From: Comamonadaceae bacterium
GTDB taxonomy: Bacteria > Pseudomonadota > Gammaproteobacteria > Burkholderiales > Burkholderiaceae
Assembly: GCA_947505915.1 (NCBI GenBank)
Contig: CANNNH010000073.1
Span: 1-6,996, forward strand
Direction of reading: 5' to 3'
Length of the DNA: 6,996 nt
Under the pieces are notes generated by a model. The model searched no databases and had not been told where the DNA came from. It saw nothing but the letters and a program-made list of their open reading frames with translations. Positions 1-5,263 of the stretch are shown here, piece after piece. How positions within the stretch are numbered: position 1 is the stretch's first letter; every line of letters starts with the position of its first letter. Both the position numbers and the translations under genes were made by a program.

Positions 1-240
1 ACCGATGCACCCGACATCCCACCGCGCTGGCTGTACCGCACCCAAGCTGAGCGGGCGCAGGGCGCGCCCGTGGGCCGCAACGAGCCCGCCGAGTTGGTGC
101 GCATCGCCCAATGCCTGGCAGATTTGCGCTGCATGGGCTTGGCAGATTTGGCCTTGGCCACCACGGCGAACGCCTTGCAAGCCCTGCCCAAATTGGGTGC
201 ATGCGGGACCATTTACACCCCCATACAGGCCAAGGCCTAA
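1..240 (+). CDS. TatD-family metal-dependent hydrolase/DNase, C-terminal fragment
   Basis: This is the last 79 residues of a protein whose 5' end lies left of the window; frame 1 is open from base 1 to the TAA at 238-240. It begins with T-D-A-P-D-I-P, the part of the TatD signature (E-T-D-x-P) that carries a catalytic aspartate, here residue 2 of the fragment. The family's closing segment follows: R-N-E-P-A-E-L near residues 27-33, an I-A-x-x-L-A-D-L-R helix, and T-x-N-A-x-x-x-L-P-x-L. TatD proteins are TIM-barrel amidohydrolase-fold enzymes with two metal ions that act as 3'-5' exonucleases or DNA repair nucleases. Substrate cannot be assigned from the tail alone, and Burkholderiales carry several paralogues, so no symbol is given. 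The next gene starts 9 bases downstream on the same strand, which suggests cotranscription. Confidence 0.85.
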   Translation, partial: TDAPDIPPRWLYRTQAERAQGAPVGRNEPAELVRIAQCLADLRCMGLADLALATTANALQALPKLGACGTIYTPIQAKA

Positions 241-249
241 AATCAAGCC

Positions 250-1101
250 GTGACTACCCCCAACGCCGACCTGCACTGCCACTCTGTCATGTCAGATGGC
301 ACCCTCACGCCCGAGGCGCTGGCAGAGCGCGCTGCGGCCAATGGGGTCAATCTGTGGTCCCTGACCGACCACGACGAAATTGCCGGCCAGGCCCGGGCCT
401 TGCAAGCGGCCCAAGCAGCGGGTATGCAATACCTCACAGGGACCGAGATATCGGTCTCGTTTGCCGGTAAAACGGTGCACATTGTTGGCCTGGGCTTTGA
501 CGCCCACGACCCCCGCATGGCCCAAGGCCTGCTCAAAACCCGTGGCGGGCGCGAGCAACGCGCCCAAGAAATGGCCGACCAACTCGCCGCCGTGGGCATC
601 CCCGGTTGCTTTGAAGGCGCATTGCGTTTTGTCGGCAACCCGGAGTTGATCTCACGCACCCACTTTGCCCGGCATTTGGTCGAGTCCGGCGTGTGCAGCG
701 ACACCCATGAGGTGTTTCGCAACTACCTCACCGAAGGCAAGCCGGGCTTTGTGCCGCACCGCTGGGCCAGTTTGCGCGAGGCGGTTCAATGGATCACCGA
801 ATGCGCCGGGGTGGCCGTGATCGCCCACCCGGCCCGCTACAAATTCACCGCCAACGAGGAATACGCCTTGTTCTCCGAATTCAAAACCCACGGTGGGGTG
901 GGGGTCGAGGTGGTCACGGGCAGCCACACGGCGCACGAGGCCACGGTGTATGCGCAAGTGGCTCAAGAGTTTGGCTTGGCCGCCTCGCGCGGCAGTGACT
1001 TTCACAGCCCGCACGAGAGCCGCATCGATTTGGGCCTGCTGCCAGACCTGCCCAAAGGTTTGAAACCGGTTTGGGAATTGGTCGAGCACCGCATCCAATG
1101 A
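250..1101 (+). CDS. rnm: PHP-domain phosphoesterase, RNase AM / 3',5'-nucleoside bisphosphate phosphatase (YciV/TrpH family)
   Basis: The 283-residue product is about the usual length for the family. Metal-binding PHP motifs are visible in order: D-L-H-C-H-S at 7-12 followed by S-D-G at 15-17, L-T-D-H-D at 38-42, G-T-E at 64-66, H77, A-H-P-A-R-Y at 192-197, and G-S-D-F-H at 248-252. In E. coli this family (YciV, formerly TrpH, now RNase AM) is a 5'-3' exoribonuclease that trims 5' ends of rRNA; a Chromobacterium homologue is a 3',5'-nucleotide phosphatase acting on pAp. A cytoplasmic role in RNA end maturation or nanoRNA/pAp turnover is inferred. The start is GTG at 250, since it places D-L-H-C-H-S at the normal distance from the N terminus. 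No clear Shine-Dalgarno sequence precedes it. The gene is followed by a transporter gene and then yciO. The family is sure; the choice between the two activities is not. Confidence 0.9.
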   Translation: MTTPNADLHCHSVMSDGTLTPEALAERAAANGVNLWSLTDHDEIAGQARALQAAQAAGMQYLTGTEISVSFAGKTVHIVGLGFDAHDPRMAQGLLKTRGGREQRAQEMADQLAAVGIPGCFEGALRFVGNPELISRTHFARHLVESGVCSDTHEVFRNYLTEGKPGFVPHRWASLREAVQWITECAGVAVIAHPARYKFTANEEYALFSEFKTHGGVGVEVVTGSHTAHEATVYAQVAQEFGLAASRGSDFHSPHESRIDLGLLPDLPKGLKPVWELVEHRIQ

Positions 1102-1114
1102 GGCGTGCGCCTCA
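1099..1114 (+). other. Short inverted repeat at the rnm stop / eamA leader
   Basis: TGAGGC (1099-1104) and GCCTCA (1109-1114) can pair around the 4-base loop GTGC. The repeat includes the rnm stop codon and ends 6 bases before the ATG of the transporter gene. There is no T-run behind it, so it is not an intrinsic terminator. It could mask the eamA initiation region in mRNA or simply be chance; its role is unknown. Confidence 0.25.
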
Positions 1115-1120
1115 GCGCCC

Positions 1121-2008
1121 ATGAACCCCAGCCGAACTTGGGCCGGCATTGGCTACCTGATTTTGTCGATGATTTGCTTTGCCGTGCTGGACGCGATCAT
1201 CAAGCACCTGGTGAACCTCTTGCCCATGGTCATGGTGCTGTGGTTTCGCTACGTGGTGCAAGCCGTCTCCACCAGCGTAACGCTGTGGCCGCGCCAAGGC
1301 CGCAGCCTGTTGCGCACCCAACAACCCCGGTTGCAAGTGCTGCGCGGCTTTTTGCTCATGATGTGCAGCGTGCTGGGGTTTTTGAGCCTGCAGCACATGC
1401 CCTTGGCCGAATTTGCCGCCATCGCTTTGCTGACCCCGCTGGCGGTGACGGTGCTGTCGCGCATGTTGTTCAAAGAGCGCATCTCGCCCCTGCGCTGGGT
1501 GTTGATCTTGGGCGGCTTTGCAGGAGCCATGATGATCGTGCGCCCGGGCGGTCACCTGACTGGGGCCGTGGCCATGCTGCCCCTGACCATGGTGCTGTTC
1601 TACACCGCCTTTCAGTTGCTCACCAGCTACATGGCACGCACCGAAAGCCCCATGACCATGCACTTCTACACCGGCTGGGTGGGCACCGCTGCGGTGTCAT
1701 GCTTGGTGTATTGGCACTGGAGCACCGACATCAGCCCGCTGAACTGGGCCCTGTTGGTGATGTGCGGCCTGCTCGGGTCGATGGCGCACTATTTATTCAT
1801 CCTCGCTTTTGCCCGCGTCAGCCCCGTGCGCTTGTCGCCCTTTTTGTACCTGCAAGTGGTGTTCTCCACCTTGGCAGGTTGGGTCGCGTTTTCCTTTGTA
1901 CCCGCCGGCTGGGGTTTGGTGGGCATGCTGCTGATCATGGTTTGCGGCGCCGCCGCAGGCTGGCTCAATGCGCGTGAAAAAGCCCCACCCGAGCTGGGTC
2001 CGCTTTAG
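1121..2008 (+). CDS. EamA-family (DMT superfamily) inner-membrane transporter
   Basis: The 295-residue protein has about ten hydrophobic segments, near residues 7-27, 34-54, 74-91, 96-113, 124-141, 147-170, 180-199, 208-227, 238-259 and 263-281. This is the two-times-five-helix plan of drug/metabolite transporters. The first EamA repeat is recognisable: a helix ending L-Q-H-M-P-L-A-E-F-A-A, then L-T-P-L, then F-K-E-R-I followed by a W-containing helix and G-x-x-x-I-V-R-P-G near 131-143. Such proteins export or import small metabolites, and the substrate cannot be told from sequence. The short cytosolic tail is charged and proline-rich (A-R-E-K-A-P-P). ATG at 1121 lies 19 bases behind the rnm stop. 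The gene sits between rnm and yciO, which are neighbours in E. coli, so it may be a later insertion into that pair. Confidence 0.88.
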   Translation: MNPSRTWAGIGYLILSMICFAVLDAIIKHLVNLLPMVMVLWFRYVVQAVSTSVTLWPRQGRSLLRTQQPRLQVLRGFLLMMCSVLGFLSLQHMPLAEFAAIALLTPLAVTVLSRMLFKERISPLRWVLILGGFAGAMMIVRPGGHLTGAVAMLPLTMVLFYTAFQLLTSYMARTESPMTMHFYTGWVGTAAVSCLVYWHWSTDISPLNWALLVMCGLLGSMAHYLFILAFARVSPVRLSPFLYLQVVFSTLAGWVAFSFVPAGWGLVGMLLIMVCGAAAGWLNAREKAPPELGPL

Positions 2009-2040
2009 CGCATGCGCACACCACTTTTGGCCCAATAACC

Positions 2041-2676
2041 ATGGCCCAGTTTCTTCAAGTTCACCCCAAAAATCCCCAAGCGCGCTTGATCCAAATCGCC
2101 GTCAAACTCCTCTCTGCGGGCGGGGTGATGGCGGTGCCCACCGATTCCAGCTACGCCTTGGTCTGCCACTTGGATGACAAAGCCGCCGTGGACCACATGC
2201 GGCGCATCCGGGGTGTGGATGAACGCCACCACCTGACCCTGCTGTGCCGCGACCTGTCTGACCTGTCGAGTTACGCCAAGGTGGACAACCGCCAATTTCG
2301 CTTGCTCAAAGCGGCCACGCCTGGGCCGTTCACCTTTATTTTGGAAGCCACCAAAGAGGTGCCTCGGCGCGTCAGCCACCCGCAGCGCAAAACCATTGGC
2401 CTGCGCTTGCCCGACCACCCCAGCTTGCAAGCCCTGCTGCAAGCGCATGGCCGGCCTTTGCTGGCCACCACTTTGATTCCACCGGGCCAAACCGAGGCGC
2501 TCAACGACGCCGAAGAAATTCGAGAAAAGTATGAAAAAGTACTCTGCGCCGTGATGGATGCGGGGGCCTGCAGCTTAGAGCCGACCACCGTGGTCGATTT
2601 GACGCCTATGGACCTAGGCGGCGAGCCACTATTGGTGCGAAAGGGTCGGGGTGAGCTTCATTTGTTAAATCTTTGA
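2041..2676 (+). CDS. yciO: YciO-family protein (Sua5/YciO/YrdC superfamily)
   Basis: The 211-residue product aligns by eye with E. coli YciO from end to end. The N terminus is M-A-Q-F-L-Q-V-H-P (M-S-Q-F-F-Y-I-H-P in E. coli). It is followed by P-T-D-S at 33-36, L-T-L-L-C-R-D-L-S near 65-73, T-P-G-P-F-T-F-I-L at 93-101, K-E-V-P-R-R at 105-110, K-T-I-G-L-R-L-P at 117-124 and P-T-T-V-V-D at 181-186. The superfamily contains TsaC/Sua5, which makes threonylcarbamoyl-AMP for the t6A37 modification of tRNA. Automated annotation usually names YciO proteins the same way. However, the KxR and S-x-N signatures of TsaC/Sua5 are not seen; T-T-L-I-P-P-G at 143-149 stands where S-x-N is expected. The true t6A enzyme may be elsewhere. 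ATG at 2041 is fixed by the conserved N terminus although no strong ribosome binding site precedes it. Confidence 0.93.
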   Translation: MAQFLQVHPKNPQARLIQIAVKLLSAGGVMAVPTDSSYALVCHLDDKAAVDHMRRIRGVDERHHLTLLCRDLSDLSSYAKVDNRQFRLLKAATPGPFTFILEATKEVPRRVSHPQRKTIGLRLPDHPSLQALLQAHGRPLLATTLIPPGQTEALNDAEEIREKYEKVLCAVMDAGACSLEPTTVVDLTPMDLGGEPLLVRKGRGELHLLNL

Positions 2677-2720
2677 TTCATTTCGGATTAAATCATCTGG
2701 TTTCATTGCACAATGGGGGT

Positions 2721-3401
2721 GTGAATTTATCCGATTCAATTCAGACACTTTTGATTTACGCCCTGCCTGTGTTGTTTGCCATCACTTTGCACGAAGCAGC
2801 CCATGGATACGTCGCCCACATGCTGGGTGATGACACCGCTTGGGTCATGGGGCGTGTCACCCTGAACCCCATGGCCCACATCGACTTGGTGGGCACGATT
2901 TTGCTGCCCATCGTGATGTACCTGTCCACCGCCTTGACCCCCATGGGCCCCTTGTTGTTCGGTTTTGCCAAGCCGGTGCCGGTGCGCTTTGGCCAACTGC
3001 GCCAACCCAAGCGCGACATGGTCTGGGTGGCCCTGGCCGGACCCGGCGTCAACTTTTTGCAAGCCCTGCTGTGGTGGACGGTGCTGTATTTGCTGCTGTT
3101 CGTGGGTGTGCAAGAGCGCTTTTTTCTTGAGGTTTGCAAAGCCGGCATCTTGACCAATGTGGTGATGTTTGTGTTCAACCTCTTCCCCCTGCCTCCGCTG
3201 GACGGCGGGCGCATTGCCGTGGGTTTGCTGCCCATGAAGCAAGCCATTCAGTTTTCGCGCATCGAGCCTTGGGGGTTTTACATCGTCATGGCCTTGGTGT
3301 TGTTTGGCGTCATCAACGGCATTTGGATGCAGCCCTTCATGGGCTTGACCCTGGACACCTTGCGCTGGTTGATGACCCCTGTTGAATGGTTGTTGGGATG
3401 A
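2721..3401 (+). CDS. Site-2 protease family intramembrane zinc metalloprotease (peptidase M50)
   Basis: The product has 226 residues if translation starts at GTG 2721. The zinc motif H-E-A-A-H-G is at 24-29 inside the first membrane helix. The third ligand is in the typical N-L-F-P-L-P-P-L-D-G-G-R stretch at 153-164, with Asp161. Hydrophobic segments near 8-30, 57-75, 104-127, 137-155 and 190-210 fit a small polytopic inner-membrane protein. There is no PDZ domain, so this is the compact prokaryotic M50 type rather than RseP. Compact members act on membrane or near-membrane substrates, mostly unknown. GTG 2721 is preferred because homologues begin two or three residues before S-x-x-I-Q-T. An in-frame TTG at 2673, overlapping the yciO stop, would add 16 residues that look unlike the family. 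The stop codon overlaps the trpS start region, which suggests translational coupling. Confidence 0.9.
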   Translation: MNLSDSIQTLLIYALPVLFAITLHEAAHGYVAHMLGDDTAWVMGRVTLNPMAHIDLVGTILLPIVMYLSTALTPMGPLLFGFAKPVPVRFGQLRQPKRDMVWVALAGPGVNFLQALLWWTVLYLLLFVGVQERFFLEVCKAGILTNVVMFVFNLFPLPPLDGGRIAVGLLPMKQAIQFSRIEPWGFYIVMALVLFGVINGIWMQPFMGLTLDTLRWLMTPVEWLLG

Positions 3402-3403
3402 GC

Positions 3404-4603
3404 ATGGCACGCGAGCGCGTTTTATCTGGCATGCGGCCCACGGGCGCTTTGCATTTGGGCCACTACCACGGGGCCTTGAAAAACTGGGTGCGCTTGCAGT
3501 CCGAAATGGAGTGCTTTTATTTTGTTGCCGACTGGCACGCCCTGACCACCCATTACGAAGACGCCAGCGTGATCGAGCAACACGTCTACGAAATGGTCAT
3601 CGACTGGCTCGCCGCTGGCCTGGACCCGGCGCAATGCACCATCTTTTTGCAAAGCCGATTGCCCGAGCATGCCGAGTTGTTCACTCTGTTGGCCATGGGC
3701 ACCCCCATCGGTTGGTTGGAGCGCGTGCCCACCTACAAAGACCAGCAAGAAAAGCTCAAAGACAAAGACCTCAGCACCTACGGCTTTTTGGGCTACCCCC
3801 TGCTGCAAGCGGCCGACATCTTGATCTACAAAGCCCACTATGTGCCCGTGGGTGAAGACCAAGCCAGCCATGTGGAGCTCACCCGCGAGGCGGCACGGCG
3901 CTTTAACCATTTGTATGGCCGCGAACGCAATGCCGAACAACGCATCGCCGCCAGCCTGGCCAAATTGCCCCGCGACAGCGCCAAGCGGTTTGAAAAATCG
4001 CGCAAGCAATACCAAGAAACTGGTGACACCAAAGCTTTGGATGGGACCATGGCCTACATCGCCCAAGCCCCCGAACTCGACGCCGATGACCGCGAACGCC
4101 TGTCGGGCCACTTCAAAGGCACGGGACGATCGGTGCTGATCGAACCCCAGGTCTTGCTCACGCCCACCAGCCGCCTGCCGGGCTTGGACGGCGCCAAAAT
4201 GAGCAAAAGTTACAACAACGCCATCGCCTTGCGCGAAGAAGCCGACAGCGTGGCGCACAAAGTCAAGCGCATGCCCACCGACCCGGCACGGGTCAAGCGC
4301 AGCGACGCCGGCGACCCCGACAAATGCCCGGTGTGGCAATTTCACCTGGTTTACAGCGACGAACCCACCCGCGCGTGGGTCACACAAGGCTGCAAAAGTG
4401 CCGGCATCGGCTGCTTGGAATGCAAACAACCGGTGATTGACGGCATCTTGGCCGAGCAACAACCCATGCGCGAACGCGCCCAACCCTATTTGGATCACCC
4501 CCAACTTGTTCGTGACATTGTGGACGCAGGCACCGAACGTGCTCGCATCACTGCACGGCAAACCATGCGCGAAGTGCGCGAGGCCATCGGCCTGAACTAC
4601 TGA
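3404..4603 (+). CDS. trpS: Tryptophan--tRNA ligase (TrpRS), long four-cysteine form
   Basis: This class Ic aminoacyl-tRNA synthetase charges tRNA-Trp in the cytoplasm. With ATG 3404 the product has 399 residues. The ATP-binding HIGH-type motif is H-L-G-H at 17-20, within P-T-G-A-L-H-L-G-H-Y-H-G; the second signature is K-M-S-K-S at 265-269. The Rossmann core between them has Y-P-L-L-Q-A-A-D-I-L and V-G-E-D-Q. The protein is about 65 residues longer than E. coli TrpRS, mainly through a charged insertion near 173-242. Cysteines 308, 330, 337 and 340 form C-x21-C-x6-C-x2-C, resembling the iron-sulfur motif of Thermotoga TrpRS. ATG 3398 (overlapping the upstream stop) and ATG 3386 are alternatives. 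ATG 3404 has GGGA five bases upstream and gives the family-like start M-A-R-E-R-V-L-S-G. The response regulator follows 14 bases later. Confidence 0.96.
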   Translation: MARERVLSGMRPTGALHLGHYHGALKNWVRLQSEMECFYFVADWHALTTHYEDASVIEQHVYEMVIDWLAAGLDPAQCTIFLQSRLPEHAELFTLLAMGTPIGWLERVPTYKDQQEKLKDKDLSTYGFLGYPLLQAADILIYKAHYVPVGEDQASHVELTREAARRFNHLYGRERNAEQRIAASLAKLPRDSAKRFEKSRKQYQETGDTKALDGTMAYIAQAPELDADDRERLSGHFKGTGRSVLIEPQVLLTPTSRLPGLDGAKMSKSYNNAIALREEADSVAHKVKRMPTDPARVKRSDAGDPDKCPVWQFHLVYSDEPTRAWVTQGCKSAGIGCLECKQPVIDGILAEQQPMRERAQPYLDHPQLVRDIVDAGTERARITARQTMREVREAIGLNY

Positions 4604-4606
4604 CCT

Positions 4607-4610
4607 GGAG
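4607..4610 (+). promoter_or_regulatory. Ribosome binding site GGAG of the response regulator gene
   Basis: GGAG lies 7 bases before the ATG at 4618, in the short gap behind the trpS stop. It is the best-placed Shine-Dalgarno sequence here and shows that 4618 is the ancestral start of the response regulator, although codon 3 of that frame is now TAA. Confidence 0.7.
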
Positions 4611-4617
4611 AAAAACC

Positions 4618-4647
4618 ATGAGCTAATTTGTCATCGACGACCATCCC
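4618..4647 (+). pseudogene. Original 5' end of the response regulator, cut off by in-frame TAA at 4624-4626
   Basis: ATG (4618) and AGC (4621) are followed by TAA (4624-4626). The same frame then continues F-V-I-D-D-H-P, directly into the intact receiver domain. The paired aspartates (codons 7 and 8) belong to the acidic pocket that binds Mg2+ in receiver domains, so these ten codons are plainly part of the gene. Restoring one base of TAA gives a normal receiver start; TAT or TAC (Tyr) would be the simplest. As written, ribosomes starting at 4618 would make only a dipeptide. This is a nonsense mutation, a sequence error, or a read-through site; the sequence alone cannot say which. Confidence 0.75.
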
Positions 4648-5211
4648 TTGGTGCGCCAAGCCATTGGCATGCTGCTGCGCAGGCTGCGCCCCACTTCGGT
4701 GGTGGTCGAGCTCGAAAAGTTCAGCGAGCTGCCAGCGGCCATCATCAAGCACGGCACCCCAGAGCTGTTTGTGCTGGACTTGCTGCTACCCGGCGTCAAA
4801 GGCACCAGCGCGGTCCACGACACCAAGGCCATGTACCCCGAGGTTCCGCTGGTGGTGCTGTCGGCCATGCCTGCAGGTGAGGCCGAGGAAACCTGCATTG
4901 AAGCCGGTGCCGACCTCTACATTGAAAAGTCTTCTCCGCCCAACGACATCTCAGCGGCGATCCAAGGCCTGATGTCCGCCGATGCCAATTTCGAGGAAAT
5001 GGCGCCCACCGACACCAAGCTGTCCAAGCGCCAAAAGCAGTTGATTGTGATGCTCGACCGGGGCCTGTCCAACCGCGACATCGCCGCCGAGCTGAGCATC
5101 AGCGAGCACACGGTCAAAGTGCATTTGTGGCGCTTGTTCCGCCGTTTGGGCGTGAAAAGCCGCACCCAAACTCTGCACTTCGCCCGCACCCACGGCTTGC
5201 TTTCGGGCTGA
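4648..5211 (+). CDS. LuxR/NarL-type two-component response regulator (receiver + HTH), open part behind a nonsense codon
   Basis: The stretch from 4648 is open for 187 codons; counted from the original ATG at 4618 the protein would have 197. In that numbering the phosphoacceptor is D54 in L-F-V-L-D-L-L-L-P. The switch residue is S82 in V-V-L-S-A, and the conserved lysine is K104 in Y-I-E-K-S. A C-terminal LuxR helix-turn-helix runs from about 134 to 197, with L-S-K-R-Q, G-L-S-N-R-D-I-A-A-E-L and S-E-H-T-V-K-V-H-L clear. It would bind DNA on phosphorylation by an unknown kinase; none is in the window, so it looks orphan. TTG 4648 is the first possible start after the stop but has no ribosome binding site and would drop the D-D pair, so a protein from it should not phosphorylate normally. 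The gene closes the trpS-led end of the operon. Confidence 0.85.
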   Translation: MVRQAIGMLLRRLRPTSVVVELEKFSELPAAIIKHGTPELFVLDLLLPGVKGTSAVHDTKAMYPEVPLVVLSAMPAGEAEETCIEAGADLYIEKSSPPNDISAAIQGLMSADANFEEMAPTDTKLSKRQKQLIVMLDRGLSNRDIAAELSISEHTVKVHLWRLFRRLGVKSRTQTLHFARTHGLLSG

Positions 5212-5237
5212 ACCCGGGGTCTGTCAACGGTCATGCC

Positions 5238-5263
5238 AGGGGCTGCTGCGGCAGCCCCTTTTT
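5238..5263 (+). terminator. Intrinsic (rho-independent) terminator behind the response regulator
   Basis: GGGGCTGC (5239-5246) and GCAGCCCC (5251-5258) form a perfect 8-bp GC-rich stem around the tetraloop TGCG, followed by TTTTT (5259-5263). An A5238-T5259 pair can lengthen the stem. It lies 27 bases after the response regulator stop and ends the + strand gene block. On the - strand the stem has no T-run after it, so it is at best a weak terminator for ccmI, whose stop codon shares the last T of the run. Confidence 0.92.

Noticed and set aside
116..151. Direct repeat of TGGCAGATTTG in the tatD fragment
   Set aside because: It arises from the repeated residues L-A-D-L in the conserved C-terminal helix region of TatD and needs no other explanation.
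1105..1977. Open + strand frame of 290 codons overlapping the transporter
   Set aside because: The product is Arg/His/Pro-rich and without motifs, while the overlapping frame encodes a clean ten-helix EamA protein. It is a shadow of the real gene.
2008..2017. GCGCATGCGC palindrome after the transporter stop
   Set aside because: It is a ten-base perfect palindrome in GC-rich DNA with no loop or T-run; it is probably chance, though a binding site cannot be excluded.
3422..4561. Long open frame (379 codons) on the - strand across trpS
   Set aside because: It is antisense to an unmistakable TrpRS, has no recognisable domain, and is rich in Gly, Ala, His and Gln as expected from the complement of GC-rich codons.
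4618..4626. ATG-AGC-TAA as a deliberate two-codon leader ORF controlling a downstream start
   Set aside because: The frame directly after the TAA encodes conserved receiver residues (D-D-H-P) before any usable start codon, so the ATG is better seen as the gene's own former start.
5239..5263. Bidirectional terminator serving ccmI as well
   Set aside because: On the - strand the hairpin is not followed by a T-run, so only the + strand direction is well supported.
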